A stretch of DNA of 64,000 bases from Lutibacter oricola (GCF_900106565.1 NZ_FNNJ01000007.1:108526-172525); one strand, 5' to 3'; shown: positions 27,282 to 36,477, counted from the first letter of the stretch. Numbers and translations: made by a program. The notes: generated from the sequence alone by a model not told the origin.

Positions 27282-28214
27282 ATGACATTAGCCAACTACA
27301 TAAGCGATTTATTATACCGTTACGAATGTGTAATTATACCAAATTTTGGAGGTTTTGTAACTAAAGAAATTTCAGCAAAAGTTAACAACTACACGCATAC
27401 ATTTTATGCACCTAGTAAAGAGTTATCTTTTAATGCACATTTACAAAATAACGATGGTTTATTAGCAAATTACATTGCTACAGCCCAAAACATATCATAC
27501 GAAAAAGCGTTAAACTACATTAACCAACAAATTAACGATTGGAAATGTACGCTTGCTTATGACGAGCTTCAAATTGAAAAAATTGGTAGCTTAACTTTAA
27601 ATAAAGAAGGCAAATTACTTTTTGAACCAGATACCACGGTTAATTACTTAACCTCATCATTTGGTTTAAGTTCATACGTGTCTCCAGCTGTTAAAAGAAT
27701 AACTTATAAAGAGCAAGTTAGAAAATTAGAAACCGTAGCTCCAATTTTACCTTCTGAAGAAAACAAACGTAGAACACCTGCATTTATAAAATATGCTGCA
27801 ACTGCCGCTATTATTTTCGCATTAGGAAGTGTTGGATGGAATCAATTTCAAAAATTTGAACACAATAATTTAGTTGCAAAAGCTGAAATTGAGCAACAAC
27901 AAGTTGATAAAAAAATTCAAGAAGCTACTTTTATTATTGAAAACCCTTTACCTGCCATTACCTTAAACGTTACTAAAGAAACTAAAAACTTTCATGTAGT
28001 TGCCGGAGCTTTTAGAGAAGCTGAAAATGCTGAGAAAAAATTACAAGAATTAATAAGCAAAGGTTATAGTGCTAAAATTTTAGGTTTAAACAAATGGAAT
28101 TTAACACAGGTTGCTTACGCTAGTTTTAACTCTAGAAACGAAGCTATTAACCAATTAAATGCTATTAAAAAATCTGAGTCTAAAGACGCTTGGTTGCTAG
28201 TAAAAGAGTACTAA
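27282..28214 (+). CDS. HU-CCDC81 and SPOR domain protein
   Basis: Membrane protein of 310 residues expected to act at the cell envelope or division site. N-terminal HU-CCDC81-type domains (LANYISDLLYRYECVIIPNFGGFV, about 2-80 and a second repeat-like part to about 125), one membrane helix at about 168-185 (FIKYAATAAIIFALGSVGW) and a C-terminal SPOR domain (NFHVVAGAFREAENAEKKLQELISKGY), which binds denuded peptidoglycan. The start is the ATG at 27282; a TTG one codon earlier follows the promoter. Signature combination in Bacteroidota; the DNA- or protein-binding role of the HU-like part is unknown. Confidence 0.9.
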   Translation: MTLANYISDLLYRYECVIIPNFGGFVTKEISAKVNNYTHTFYAPSKELSFNAHLQNNDGLLANYIATAQNISYEKALNYINQQINDWKCTLAYDELQIEKIGSLTLNKEGKLLFEPDTTVNYLTSSFGLSSYVSPAVKRITYKEQVRKLETVAPILPSEENKRRTPAFIKYAATAAIIFALGSVGWNQFQKFEHNNLVAKAEIEQQQVDKKIQEATFIIENPLPAITLNVTKETKNFHVVAGAFREAENAEKKLQELISKGYSAKILGLNKWNLTQVAYASFNSRNEAINQLNAIKKSESKDAWLLVKEY

Positions 28215-28256
28215 ATAATACTTAAATACTATTATTCTAATTTCTTAAAATAGATA

Positions 28257-28264
28257 TATCTTTG
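28257..28264 (+). promoter_or_regulatory. -7 promoter element TATCTTTG, thioesterase
   Basis: TAnnTTTG 16 bases before the ATG at 28281. Confidence 0.6.
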
Positions 28265-28280
28265 CAAAAAACATTTTGCA

Positions 28281-28787
28281 ATGGTAAAAACACCTAAAGA
28301 ATCGCTTACTGTATTAACTGATATTGTATTACCTGGAGAAACCAATCCGCTAGGAAATTTATTTGGTGGCGAATTATTAGCAAGAATGGATAGAGCTTGT
28401 AGTATTGCTGCACGTAGACATTCGCACCGAATTGTTGTTACCGCCTCAGTAAATCACGTAGCTTTTTCAAAAGCTGTTTCAGTAGGAAGTGTTGTTACTT
28501 TAGAAGCTAAAGTTACCAGAGCTTTTAAATCTTCTATGGAGGTTTATGTAGATGTTTGGATTGAAGACAGAGAATCTCAACACAGAACTAAAGTTAACGA
28601 AGGTATTTATACGTTTGTTGCTGTTGATGATATGGGACATCCTGTTCAAGTACCTCAAATTAAACCAGAAACCGAATTAGAAACATCTCGTTTTGAAGGA
28701 GCTTTAAGACGTAAACAGCTAAGTTTAATATTAGCTGGTAAAATGAAAGCCGATGACGCTACCGAGCTAAAAGCATTATTTAATTAA
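28281..28787 (+). CDS. Acyl-CoA thioesterase (hotdog fold)
   Basis: Hydrolyses acyl-CoA, probably in fatty-acid housekeeping. The 168 residues carry one hotdog domain: NPLGNLFGGELLARMDRACSIAARRHS, with the helix and the VNHVAFSKAVSVGSVVTLEAKV strand typical of YciA-like/BFIT-like thioesterases, then the FTFVAVDDMGHP segment. The C-terminal tail (about 130-168) is short and helical. Start at the ATG at 28281; single gene with its own TATCTTTG promoter. Confidence 0.93.
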   Translation: MVKTPKESLTVLTDIVLPGETNPLGNLFGGELLARMDRACSIAARRHSHRIVVTASVNHVAFSKAVSVGSVVTLEAKVTRAFKSSMEVYVDVWIEDRESQHRTKVNEGIYTFVAVDDMGHPVQVPQIKPETELETSRFEGALRRKQLSLILAGKMKADDATELKALFN

Positions 28788-28792
28788 CCTTC

Positions 28793-28820
28793 TGTCATAC
28801 CTGCGTAGGCAGGTATCCAT
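28793..28820 (+). repeat. Intergenic hairpin repeat, CCTGC/GCAGG stem
   Basis: GTCATACCTGCGTAGGCAGG then TATCCAT: 8-base arms (ATACCTGC/GCAGGTAT) around GTAG. It is the same element as the degenerate copy at 2444-2472 in the opposite orientation, six bases after the thioesterase stop. Confidence 0.75.
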
Positions 28821-28952
28821 TATTTTCTTTACTATAAGCTCATCCTTCGCAGGAGTAACAATCTTGAGTTAATCTGTACTATTTCTTAACAAAATAGAGA
28901 CTTGTCCTTATTTTGTCCATACCCTTTTTACCACTTTTGAATTTTCAATAGT

Positions 28953-28960
28953 TAGCTTTG
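28953..28960 (+). promoter_or_regulatory. -7 promoter element TAGCTTTG, GH3 gene
   Basis: TAnnTTTG 27 bases before the ATG at 28988. A TTTG at 28936-28939 lies 13 bases upstream, shorter than ideal. Confidence 0.5.
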
Positions 28961-28987
28961 AAATAGAAATATTTTAAATTAATTATT

Positions 28988-31594
28988 ATGACCAATAAAA
29001 CAATATACACCTATTTGTTTTTCATTATTCTTGGAACTTCAGTTTTAAACGCACAAGTTTGGAAAAATCCAGATGCAAAAATTGACGATAGAGTTGAAAG
29101 CTTGTTAAAAGAAATGACTCTTGAAGAAAAAGTTAGTTATTGCGGCTCACGTATTCCTGCAATTGAACGGTTAAACATACCAAATTTCGAATGGTATGGA
29201 GAAGCTCTTCACGGCTTAAAAGCTTGGAATTGCACGCAGTTCCCTCAAAATATAGCTTTAGGTTCTACTTGGAATCCCGATTTAATGTTTGATGTGGCTA
29301 CCGCTATTTCGAACGAAGCCCGTGCTTTAAAAAATCAAGGACAGAAAGAAGTTATGATGTTCTCACCAACTGTAAATATGGCTCGTGACCCTCGTTGGGG
29401 AAGAAACGAAGAGTGTTATAGTGAAGATCCTTTTTTAATGTCTGAAATTGCACGTATGTACGTGCGAGGTATGCAAGGTAACGACCCCAAATATCTAAAA
29501 ACCGTAACTACAGTAAAACATTTTGTAGCAAACAATGTTGAAAAACGTAGAGAGTTCAGTCATTCGCTTGTTAGAGATATTGACTTGTACGAGTATTATT
29601 TCCCTGCTTACAAAACTTGTATTATAGATGAAGAAGCAACAGGAATTATGACTGGTTTAAATGGCGTAAATGGAGTTCCTTGCTCTGCAAATAACTGGTT
29701 GGTAAACGATGTTTTGAGAAAAGAATGGGGTTTTAAAGGTTACGTAATTGCTGATTGGGCTGCCGTACAAGGACTAGAAAAACGTATGCGATTTGCAAAA
29801 ACACAAGAAGAAGCTGCTGCAATGGCAATTAAATCTGGAATTGATCAAGAATGCTACAGACATAAAACAAAACCGGCGCCGTTTGTTACAGCATTAAAAC
29901 CAGCTATTGAACAAGGTTTATTAACAGAAGAGGAATTAGATGTTTCTGTAAAAAGACTCTTAAGACTACGTTTTATGACAGGTGATTTTGACGACCCTTC
30001 ACTCAATCCTTATTCCAAAATCCCTAAAAGTGTTCTTGAAAGTGAAACTCATAAAAAAATTGCTCTTAAAGCAGCTGAACAATCTATTGTTCTATTAAAA
30101 AATAATAATATTCTGCCTTTAAAAAAGGATATTAAAAATATAGCTGTTATTGGTCCTTTTGCAGATCGTTGTTGGTTAGGAATTTACTCGGGAAACCCAA
30201 AAAGTAAAATTACACCGCTTGAAGGAATTCAAAAAAGTGTAAATGGCAAAGTAAACTATGCTGAAGGATGCTCGGTTACAGGTGCAGATGATGATCAAAT
30301 AAAGATTGCAGAAGCTGTGGAAATTGCAAAAAAAGCAAATACAGTTGTTCTGGTTGTAGGAAACGATGAATCAACAGCTACAGAAACACGTGACAGACTT
30401 TCTTTAAAACTACCTGGCAACCAACATCAACTAATTAAAGCTGTTAGCGCAGTTAATAAAAATGTAGTATTAGTACTTGTTCCTAGTGGCTCTACTTCCA
30501 TTGGTTGGGAACAAGAAAATTTACCAGGAATTATTTGCGCATGGCCAAATGGACAAGAACAAGGTACAGCACTAGCTAATGTATTGTTTGGAGATGTTAA
30601 TCCGGGTGGTAAATTAAGTACAACCTGGGTAAAATCAGAAAAACAATTACCTCATTTGCATGATTATAATGTAAAAACCTGGAAAGATGATTACGGCCCA
30701 GAAGTTAGTCGAACTTATATGTATTCTAAAACAGATCCACTATATCCATTCGGATTTGGGTTGAGTTATACTCAATTTGAAATTTCAGAATTGACATTAA
30801 GCAAAAAAACCATTAAACCTATGAATAATCTTGAAGTTAATGTTAAAGTTTCTAACATTGGCGATATGGATGGTGATGAAATAGTACAAGTATATGTACG
30901 TGATGTTGAAGCTGAACATATAGTTCCTATAAAATCATTAAAAGGGTTTAAACGAGTTCATGTACCTGCAGGAGAAAGTAAAACAGTAAGCATTAATTTG
31001 CCTTACGAAGCATTTTCTTATTACGATGTTTCTTCAAAAGAGTTTAAGGTTGAGGAAGGAAAATTTGAAATTTTGATTGGTCAATCAAGTGAAAAGATAG
31101 TAGCCCAAAAAACATTAATGGTTAAGGGCGGTACTATTCCAAAAATAAGTGTTGGACAAAAAAGTGGCTATTTTAATGCTAAAGATAAAAACCGTACTAA
31201 AAACTGGGATTATTTGTACGCTGGTAATAGTATTGGCAATACAAAAAACAATCAAAATAATGATACTGAGTTTGAATGGATAGAATACGAAATTGTGTTT
31301 ATTGATCCTGGAGTTTATGTAAGCAGTTGGGATGCAGAACTAAACTTTTCCGAGGCTAGCAAAGAAGCTGAAATTGTTAGTTCAATGTCTGGTGTAGAAA
31401 TTGATTCACATACAATCTTGAATAATCAACGTAAACTTCAAATTAAAATTCCAATTCCACCAGAATATGGTAAACCTGTTCGTTTAAGAATAAAAACAGT
31501 TAATGGAAAGGTAAAACATAAATCAATAAAAATTATACCTCCAGGAAATAAAAAACCTTTTGTAATTACCAAAGTCATTGCAAAGTCTGAATAA
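28988..31594 (+). CDS. Secreted GH3 glycosidase (xylosidase/glucosidase type)
   Basis: Glycoside hydrolase family 3 enzyme, 868 residues with a signal peptide (about 1-22, LNAQ). The N-terminal TIM-like domain has EWYGEALHGLKAW (about 68-80) and the nucleophile is probably Asp256 in VIADWAAV. The second alpha/beta domain (about 330-590) contains VLVVGNDESTATETRDRLSLKLPG. A fibronectin III-like domain follows (SNIGDMDGDEIVQVYV), and then an additional C-terminal region (about 700-868) that I do not recognise. The NEALHG-like motif points to beta-xylosidase/arabinosidase subfamilies. It probably works on plant or algal glycans, with the sulfatase upstream as a possible partner at a distance. 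Confidence 0.9.
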   Translation: MTNKTIYTYLFFIILGTSVLNAQVWKNPDAKIDDRVESLLKEMTLEEKVSYCGSRIPAIERLNIPNFEWYGEALHGLKAWNCTQFPQNIALGSTWNPDLMFDVATAISNEARALKNQGQKEVMMFSPTVNMARDPRWGRNEECYSEDPFLMSEIARMYVRGMQGNDPKYLKTVTTVKHFVANNVEKRREFSHSLVRDIDLYEYYFPAYKTCIIDEEATGIMTGLNGVNGVPCSANNWLVNDVLRKEWGFKGYVIADWAAVQGLEKRMRFAKTQEEAAAMAIKSGIDQECYRHKTKPAPFVTALKPAIEQGLLTEEELDVSVKRLLRLRFMTGDFDDPSLNPYSKIPKSVLESETHKKIALKAAEQSIVLLKNNNILPLKKDIKNIAVIGPFADRCWLGIYSGNPKSKITPLEGIQKSVNGKVNYAEGCSVTGADDDQIKIAEAVEIAKKANTVVLVVGNDESTATETRDRLSLKLPGNQHQLIKAVSAVNKNVVLVLVPSGSTSIGWEQENLPGIICAWPNGQEQGTALANVLFGDVNPGGKLSTTWVKSEKQLPHLHDYNVKTWKDDYGPEVSRTYMYSKTDPLYPFGFGLSYTQFEISELTLSKKTIKPMNNLEVNVKVSNIGDMDGDEIVQVYVRDVEAEHIVPIKSLKGFKRVHVPAGESKTVSINLPYEAFSYYDVSSKEFKVEEGKFEILIGQSSEKIVAQKTLMVKGGTIPKISVGQKSGYFNAKDKNRTKNWDYLYAGNSIGNTKNNQNNDTEFEWIEYEIVFIDPGVYVSSWDAELNFSEASKEAEIVSSMSGVEIDSHTILNNQRKLQIKIPIPPEYGKPVRLRIKTVNGKVKHKSIKIIPPGNKKPFVITKVIAKSE

Positions 31595-31627
31595 TACGTT
31601 CTTAAGAAAATAACAAGTTAAGGTTTC

Positions 31628-31657
31628 GTCAACCTGAACTTGTTTCAGGTTCTCATT
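31628..31657 (+). repeat. Hairpin repeat, left arm of inverted pair
   Basis: GTCA-ACCTGAA-CTTGT-TTCAGGT-TCTCATT: a 7-8 base-pair stem around CTTGT. It faces an inverted copy at 31676-31705. Together they fill the gap between the convergent GH3 and EnvC genes. Confidence 0.75.
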
Positions 31658-31675
31658 CTGATTGACAACCATTGT

Positions 31676-31705
31676 AATGAGATTCTGAAACAAGTTCAGA
31701 ATGAC
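31676..31705 (-). repeat. Hairpin repeat, right arm of inverted pair
   Basis: On the minus strand GTCA-TTCTGAA-CTTGT-TTCAGAA-TCTCATT. It is identical to 31628-31657 at 26 of 30 positions; the four differences are paired changes that keep the stem. Confidence 0.75.
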
Positions 31706-31744
31706 GGCTTAATAGTTCTTAGACAGCCCTATTTCTAAATAAAT

Positions 31745-32965
31745 TTACATTTTATAAATCCAATTTACCGGATTTTCTGTAGTTGTATTTTTAAGTAATA
31801 CAAAATCTAAAATTGTTTTTGAAGTAATTTTATCAGTAAAAATTGTACCTATAGATTGTTTTGTTTTAACCTTAGAACCTTTACTAACAGTAACATTTTC
31901 TAAGTTTTTATAAACAGTTATATAATTACCGTGCTGAATTAAAACTGCCTTTTTATTACCAGACATTATTTGAATAGCCATTACAGTACCATCAAAAACA
32001 GCTCTTGCTTTACTGCCTTTATTTGTTGTAATTCTAACTCCGTTACTTTGTATAGTTAACGTTTTTACAACCGGATGCGGCTGTTTACCATAATACGTAG
32101 AAACATAACCTTTTTCTACTGGCCAAGGTAATTTACCTCTATTCGATGTGAATTTTGAAGCCAACGCTTTCGCTTCAGCAGTTAAAGCAAATGTTGCTGA
32201 AGTACTTTTTTTACCCGCCTTTTTATTAGATGCAGCAATAGCCGCTCTAATAGATCTTTCTATGGCTGCATTAACACGCTTTTCTTCTTTAATAAAACCA
32301 GCAATTTGCTTTTTATATTTACTCTCTTTTTGCTTTACTTGAGATAATAAAACCTCTTGAGTTTTCTTTTCTTTCTCTATAGAATTTTGCTCCTCTTTTT
32401 TATCGGTTAATAACCTTTGTTTCAAACTTTTTTTAACCGTTAAAGAATCTGTTAACGTTTGTAATTCTACAGTTTTTTGTTGAATTTCCTCTCCTTGCGT
32501 TTTTCTATAAGCATTGTATTGTTTCATATATTGAAACCTTTTATATGCTTGCAAAAAATTTTCAGAAGACAATAAAAACATCATTCTATTGCTTTGAGAC
32601 TTACTTTTGTAAGATTTGTAAACCATATTGGCATAATCCTTTTTTAAAGCCTCTAAATCTCTTTTATTCTTATTTATTTCTAACTGATTTGTGTAAATTT
32701 CATTCCCCAACTCTTTGGTTTCACTAGAAATAACAGAAATAATATCCTCACTAATTTTAATTTTATCTTTAATATCGTTTAACTCTCCAACTAAATTTTT
32801 TTCTTTACGTTTTGCATTAGAAAGCAATGCGTTTATATACACTTTATCTTTTTGCAACTGTACACGCCTAGCCTCTAAAACTTGTCGTTTAGTTCTTTGA
32901 GCTGAAGTTTGAACAGCTATAAATACTACAAAAATGAATAATAGATGTTTTGGGTTGAAACGCAT
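31745..32965 (-). CDS. EnvC-like murein hydrolase activator
   Basis: Peptidoglycan-associated protein of 406 residues with a signal peptide (about 1-22) and a long coiled coil (about 25-245, K/E-rich), then a LytM/M23 domain at about 285-404. The LytM metal ligands are largely missing: the GxD position is GVRI, the upstream His is absent and the HxH is lost (HGNYITVYKNL keeps only one His). It is therefore probably an activator of amidases, as with E. coli EnvC, not itself a peptidase. Its ATG overlaps the stop of the DUF4292 gene by one base (TAATG), so the two are translationally coupled. Confidence 0.9.
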   Translation of the reverse strand: MRFNPKHLLFIFVVFIAVQTSAQRTKRQVLEARRVQLQKDKVYINALLSNAKRKEKNLVGELNDIKDKIKISEDIISVISSETKELGNEIYTNQLEINKNKRDLEALKKDYANMVYKSYKSKSQSNRMMFLLSSENFLQAYKRFQYMKQYNAYRKTQGEEIQQKTVELQTLTDSLTVKKSLKQRLLTDKKEEQNSIEKEKKTQEVLLSQVKQKESKYKKQIAGFIKEEKRVNAAIERSIRAAIAASNKKAGKKSTSATFALTAEAKALASKFTSNRGKLPWPVEKGYVSTYYGKQPHPVVKTLTIQSNGVRITTNKGSKARAVFDGTVMAIQIMSGNKKAVLIQHGNYITVYKNLENVTVSKGSKVKTKQSIGTIFTDKITSKTILDFVLLKNTTTENPVNWIYKM

Positions 32966-33738
32966 TATTTTAAACTAATTTCTTTATAACCACTTGGTAT
33001 TGTAAATGGAAATGTTAACTCTTTATTAAACTCAACAGATTTATATTCAATATTAATAGTTGTTAAATCTGCATCATCAACAGCTTCAATATTAATATTT
33101 TCTGGAAATTGCTCACCACCAATATTTTTATACTTTGGATAAGAAACCGTTAAAACTTGCTTTTTCTCATCGTTTGATATTGCTTGCTTGTTTATTTTAA
33201 AATTATCTGGATTCAAGAAAAATAAAATATTAAACAATTCATTCTCTCTTTTTGGTTTTATTTCATAATCATTTTCAACAATCTTAGAATTGTATTTTCC
33301 TTTTTTAAGGTTTAAAACCGCTTGTCCCAATAATATATTCTGAACTTTTTCGTAATCCAGTTCTGTTCCCAACCACTTGCTTAATAAACTAAAATCGCCA
33401 TCAAAGTAAGTTCTATTTAACTTTTCGTAATAACTAACATTGGTAGGTGTAATTTTTACTTTAGCTAACGGAATTCCAATTTTTGAAGCACTTAACCAAA
33501 TAGTTTTATCCTTTTCTAATCGCAATCGCACACTTACAGAAACCGAACGTTTTTTATCTTTAAAACGAGCATTCATTTTAGCATAAATAGTTTCTTGCTT
33601 AAAAGCTGTATTGTAATGGTTAGAAATTATTTTTTTTGTTGAAATAGAATTAACTGTACTATTTGTAACAGATTTATGTGTTTTACACGATGTAAAAACT
33701 AAAAGAAATAATAGTACTGTTTTATAAAAAATCTTCAT
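32965..33738 (-). CDS. DUF4292 lipoprotein
   Basis: A 257-residue outer-membrane lipoprotein candidate of the family known as DUF4292 in Bacteroidota. Signal with lipobox FTSC (Cys18), then an LolA/LolB-like beta-rich body with AKMNARFKDKKRSVSVSVRLRLEKDKTIWLSAS and KYKNIGGEQFPENINIEAVD. The fold suggests binding of lipid or lipoprotein; function is unproven. It is in the middle of the TPR-DUF4292-EnvC operon, four bases after the TPR gene and overlapping EnvC by one base. Confidence 0.88.
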   Translation of the reverse strand: MKIFYKTVLLFLLVFTSCKTHKSVTNSTVNSISTKKIISNHYNTAFKQETIYAKMNARFKDKKRSVSVSVRLRLEKDKTIWLSASKIGIPLAKVKITPTNVSYYEKLNRTYFDGDFSLLSKWLGTELDYEKVQNILLGQAVLNLKKGKYNSKIVENDYEIKPKRENELFNILFFLNPDNFKINKQAISNDEKKQVLTVSYPKYKNIGGEQFPENINIEAVDDADLTTINIEYKSVEFNKELTFPFTIPSGYKEISLK

Positions 33739-33742
33739 TTAA

Positions 33743-34717
33743 TTAACCTTTGTTTAAAGCTGCTGCCTTTTGTTTGTATTTTAAAGCTTCTTTGGTGTTG
33801 TTTAGTTTTGTATAACTAAAAGCTAATTGATTGTAAAAATCTGCCTCCAAAGCGTTATTATCAAACACAAAATCAATGCCAAGTGTTAAAACGTCAATTG
33901 CTTCATTATATTTTCCAAGCTTGTTTAACGCTACACCATTTAACTTATATAATACTGGCTGAGCCGGAAATAATTCCAAACCTTGAGAAACATCAATAAG
34001 TAAAGCTTTGTAATTTTGCAATTCTGCCTCTTTATTTAATAATGTTAGTAATGCTTTATAACTCTTTCCTTTTTTAAACTGAGAACGTAAATCTTCAATA
34101 TTTACATCATTTGACGCTGGTTTTACAACATTAGTGTTTTTTGTAAACGCCTTTTTCCTGCTTGCAATAAACTTTTTATACGATTTAATTCTTCTAGTAG
34201 TAAGTGCTTTTTTTTCTATTTCTGAAATTAGTTTTTCAGCTTCAACAAAATTTTGATCTCTAATATATAGCAACACTAATTGATCGGCGCATTTAGGTTT
34301 CAGTTCTACTAATTTTTTCTGAACCTCGATAGCTTCTTTCGTTTTTCGTTGCGCTCTTAAAACAGCAACTTTTTGAGCTAATAAAAAATTATTTTTTGGC
34401 TCTTTATCTAATGCTTTATTTATAAACAATTCAGCTTCAGCATATTCTTTTATTAATAAAAAGTTTTTTGAAAACTCAAACTCAACAGCAACACTCGAAG
34501 GATAAATTTCATAACCTTTTTCTAAATTTTCAATAGCCTTATCGTAGTTTTTAATTGCTTTTTGTTTTAAAGCTTCAAAAAAATAACTTTGAAATTTTAA
34601 ATCGTTTTCTTCTTCAACGTTAACTTTTGGAACCTCAACATTTTGTTGCGCCCAAGAGTTTATTGAAATACTTACCATTCCAATAAAAAAAACAATATGT
34701 AAAAAATTATGCTTCAT
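33743..34717 (-). CDS. Tetratricopeptide repeat protein
   Basis: Periplasmic or membrane-associated TPR protein of 324 residues from the ATG at 34717 (an upstream TTG at 34729 is less likely). Signal peptide about 1-24 (SINSWAQ). TPR units appear at about 40-140 (KAIENLEKGYEIYPSSVAVEFEF, AELFINKALDKEPKNNFLL) and again at 215-310 (EAIDVLTLGIDFVFDNN). It is the first gene of the operon with DUF4292 and EnvC, suggesting a shared role in envelope assembly; the TPR protein may be a scaffold. Confidence 0.87.
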   Translation of the reverse strand: MKHNFLHIVFFIGMVSISINSWAQQNVEVPKVNVEEENDLKFQSYFFEALKQKAIKNYDKAIENLEKGYEIYPSSVAVEFEFSKNFLLIKEYAEAELFINKALDKEPKNNFLLAQKVAVLRAQRKTKEAIEVQKKLVELKPKCADQLVLLYIRDQNFVEAEKLISEIEKKALTTRRIKSYKKFIASRKKAFTKNTNVVKPASNDVNIEDLRSQFKKGKSYKALLTLLNKEAELQNYKALLIDVSQGLELFPAQPVLYKLNGVALNKLGKYNEAIDVLTLGIDFVFDNNALEADFYNQLAFSYTKLNNTKEALKYKQKAAALNKG

Positions 34718-34746
34718 TTTAAGGTGCAATATACAATTAAATGCTT

Positions 34747-36423
34747 TTAAATTCCTTTAGGAATGGCATCAATTAATTTTTGAGTATAGCTTGTTTTCGG
34801 GTTTTTATAAATTTCATCTGCATCTCCAATTTCTTCAATTTTTCCTTTATTCATTACCACTAACTGATCGGCCATATATTTAACAACCGCTAAATCATGC
34901 GATATAAAAATGTAGGTAAACCCAAAAGTCTGCTTTAATTCATTCAATAAATTTAAAACTTGTGCTTGAACCGAAACATCTAAAGCAGATACAGATTCAT
35001 CACAAATAATTAATTTTGGCTTTAAAGCAATGGTACGTGCAATTCCAATTCTTTGACGTTGCCCACCAGAAAACTCATGCGGATAACGATAAAAATGCTC
35101 TTCACTTAACCCAACCTGTTTTAAAATATCTAGTACATATTCTTTTCTTTCTGTTGAAGAATTTAAAATTCCGTGTACTTTCATAGGTTCCATTATAGCT
35201 TTTCCAACAGGAATTCTTGGGTTTAAAGATGAAAAAGGATCTTGAAATATAATTTGAACTTCTTTTCTAAATGCCTTAATTTCTTTTTTTGAAAGCGTTG
35301 TAACGTCCTTTTGTTTGTAAAAAAACTGCCCGCTAGTTAATTTTTCTAAATGTAAAATGGTTCTACCCAATGTTGTTTTTCCGCAACCGCTTTCTCCAAC
35401 TAATCCTAAAGTTTCGCCTTCAAACAATTTAAAAGAAACATTATCTACAGCTTTTACATAGTGCTTTTTACTAGATAAAAAACTACTGTTTACAGTAAAA
35501 TAAGTGGCAACCTCATTAATTTCTAATAATGGTTTTTTGCTATATGTTTTTTTATGAAATTCTTCTCTTTCTTTTGAAGTATAAACAGTTGTATCAATAG
35601 TATTTTCAATAAAATTAGAAACTGTAGGTAACTTTTTTAAACGTTCTTTTAAATTTGGTTTCGAATTTATAAGTGCTTTTGTATAATTATGTGTTGGGTT
35701 TTTAAACACCTCAATGGCAGCCCCTTGTTCTACAACTTTACCTTTATACATTACTAAAACATTTGTAGCAATTTCAGAGACCAAAGCCAAATCATGAGAT
35801 ATAAAAACAATACTCATATTGGTTTCTTTCTGCAACTCCTTCAACAATAAAATTATTTCTTTTTGAACTGTTACATCCAATGCAGTTGTTGGTTCATCGG
35901 CAATTAAAATTTGAGGTTTGCAAGCGATTGCCATCGCAATCATAACTCGTTGCTTTTGACCACCTGAAATTTGATGTGGATATTGATTAAAAATATTCTC
36001 TGCTCTAGGAAGTTTAACTTTATTAAACAATTCAATCACTTCCTTTTTTGCCTCAAACTTTGTAATTTTTTTATGTTGAAGTAAAATTTCAATCACCTGA
36101 AAGCCACAAGTTAAACTCGGATTTAACGAACTCATAGGTTCTTGAAAAATCATTGAAATTTGATTACCTCTTATATTTTGAAATGCTTTATTTGACGTTT
36201 TTGCCAAATTTTTTTCATTAAAAATAATAGAACCTTCTACAATTGCCGTTTTTGGAAGCAACCCTAAAATAGCTAAAGACGATACAGATTTTCCACTTCC
36301 AGACTCTCCAACAATTCCTAAAATATCACCTTCATTCAACTCAAAATTAACAGCCTCCACTACTTTATTTACTGCAATGTTCGATTTAAATGAAATGGAT
36401 AAATTTTCAACTTTTAACAACAT
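34747..36423 (-). CDS. Dipeptide-type ABC transporter ATPase, fused DppD-DppF
   Basis: Two complete ABC ATPase domains in one 558-residue chain, the fused form of oligopeptide/dipeptide import ATPases (YejF/GsiA type). Domain 1: Walker A GESGSGKS, signature SGGQKQR, Walker B LIADEPT. Domain 2: Walker A GESGCGKTT, signature SGGQRQRIGIARTIALKP, Walker B LIICDES. A conserved oligopeptide C-terminal segment follows domain 1. No permease or binding protein is adjacent, so its membrane partners are encoded elsewhere. Its promoter TACATTTG lies at 36470-36477. Confidence 0.94.
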   Translation of the reverse strand: MLLKVENLSISFKSNIAVNKVVEAVNFELNEGDILGIVGESGSGKSVSSLAILGLLPKTAIVEGSIIFNEKNLAKTSNKAFQNIRGNQISMIFQEPMSSLNPSLTCGFQVIEILLQHKKITKFEAKKEVIELFNKVKLPRAENIFNQYPHQISGGQKQRVMIAMAIACKPQILIADEPTTALDVTVQKEIILLLKELQKETNMSIVFISHDLALVSEIATNVLVMYKGKVVEQGAAIEVFKNPTHNYTKALINSKPNLKERLKKLPTVSNFIENTIDTTVYTSKEREEFHKKTYSKKPLLEINEVATYFTVNSSFLSSKKHYVKAVDNVSFKLFEGETLGLVGESGCGKTTLGRTILHLEKLTSGQFFYKQKDVTTLSKKEIKAFRKEVQIIFQDPFSSLNPRIPVGKAIMEPMKVHGILNSSTERKEYVLDILKQVGLSEEHFYRYPHEFSGGQRQRIGIARTIALKPKLIICDESVSALDVSVQAQVLNLLNELKQTFGFTYIFISHDLAVVKYMADQLVVMNKGKIEEIGDADEIYKNPKTSYTQKLIDAIPKGI

Positions 36424-36469
36424 AATTTACTTTTATATTCTTTTCAAACATTTGCTGAATTAACTAATA

Positions 36470-36477
36470 CAAATGTA
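36470..36477 (-). promoter_or_regulatory. -7 promoter element TACATTTG, ABC ATPase
   Basis: TAnnTTTG on the minus strand, 46 bases before the ATG at 36423, in the divergent intergenic region with the protease gene. Confidence 0.55.
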
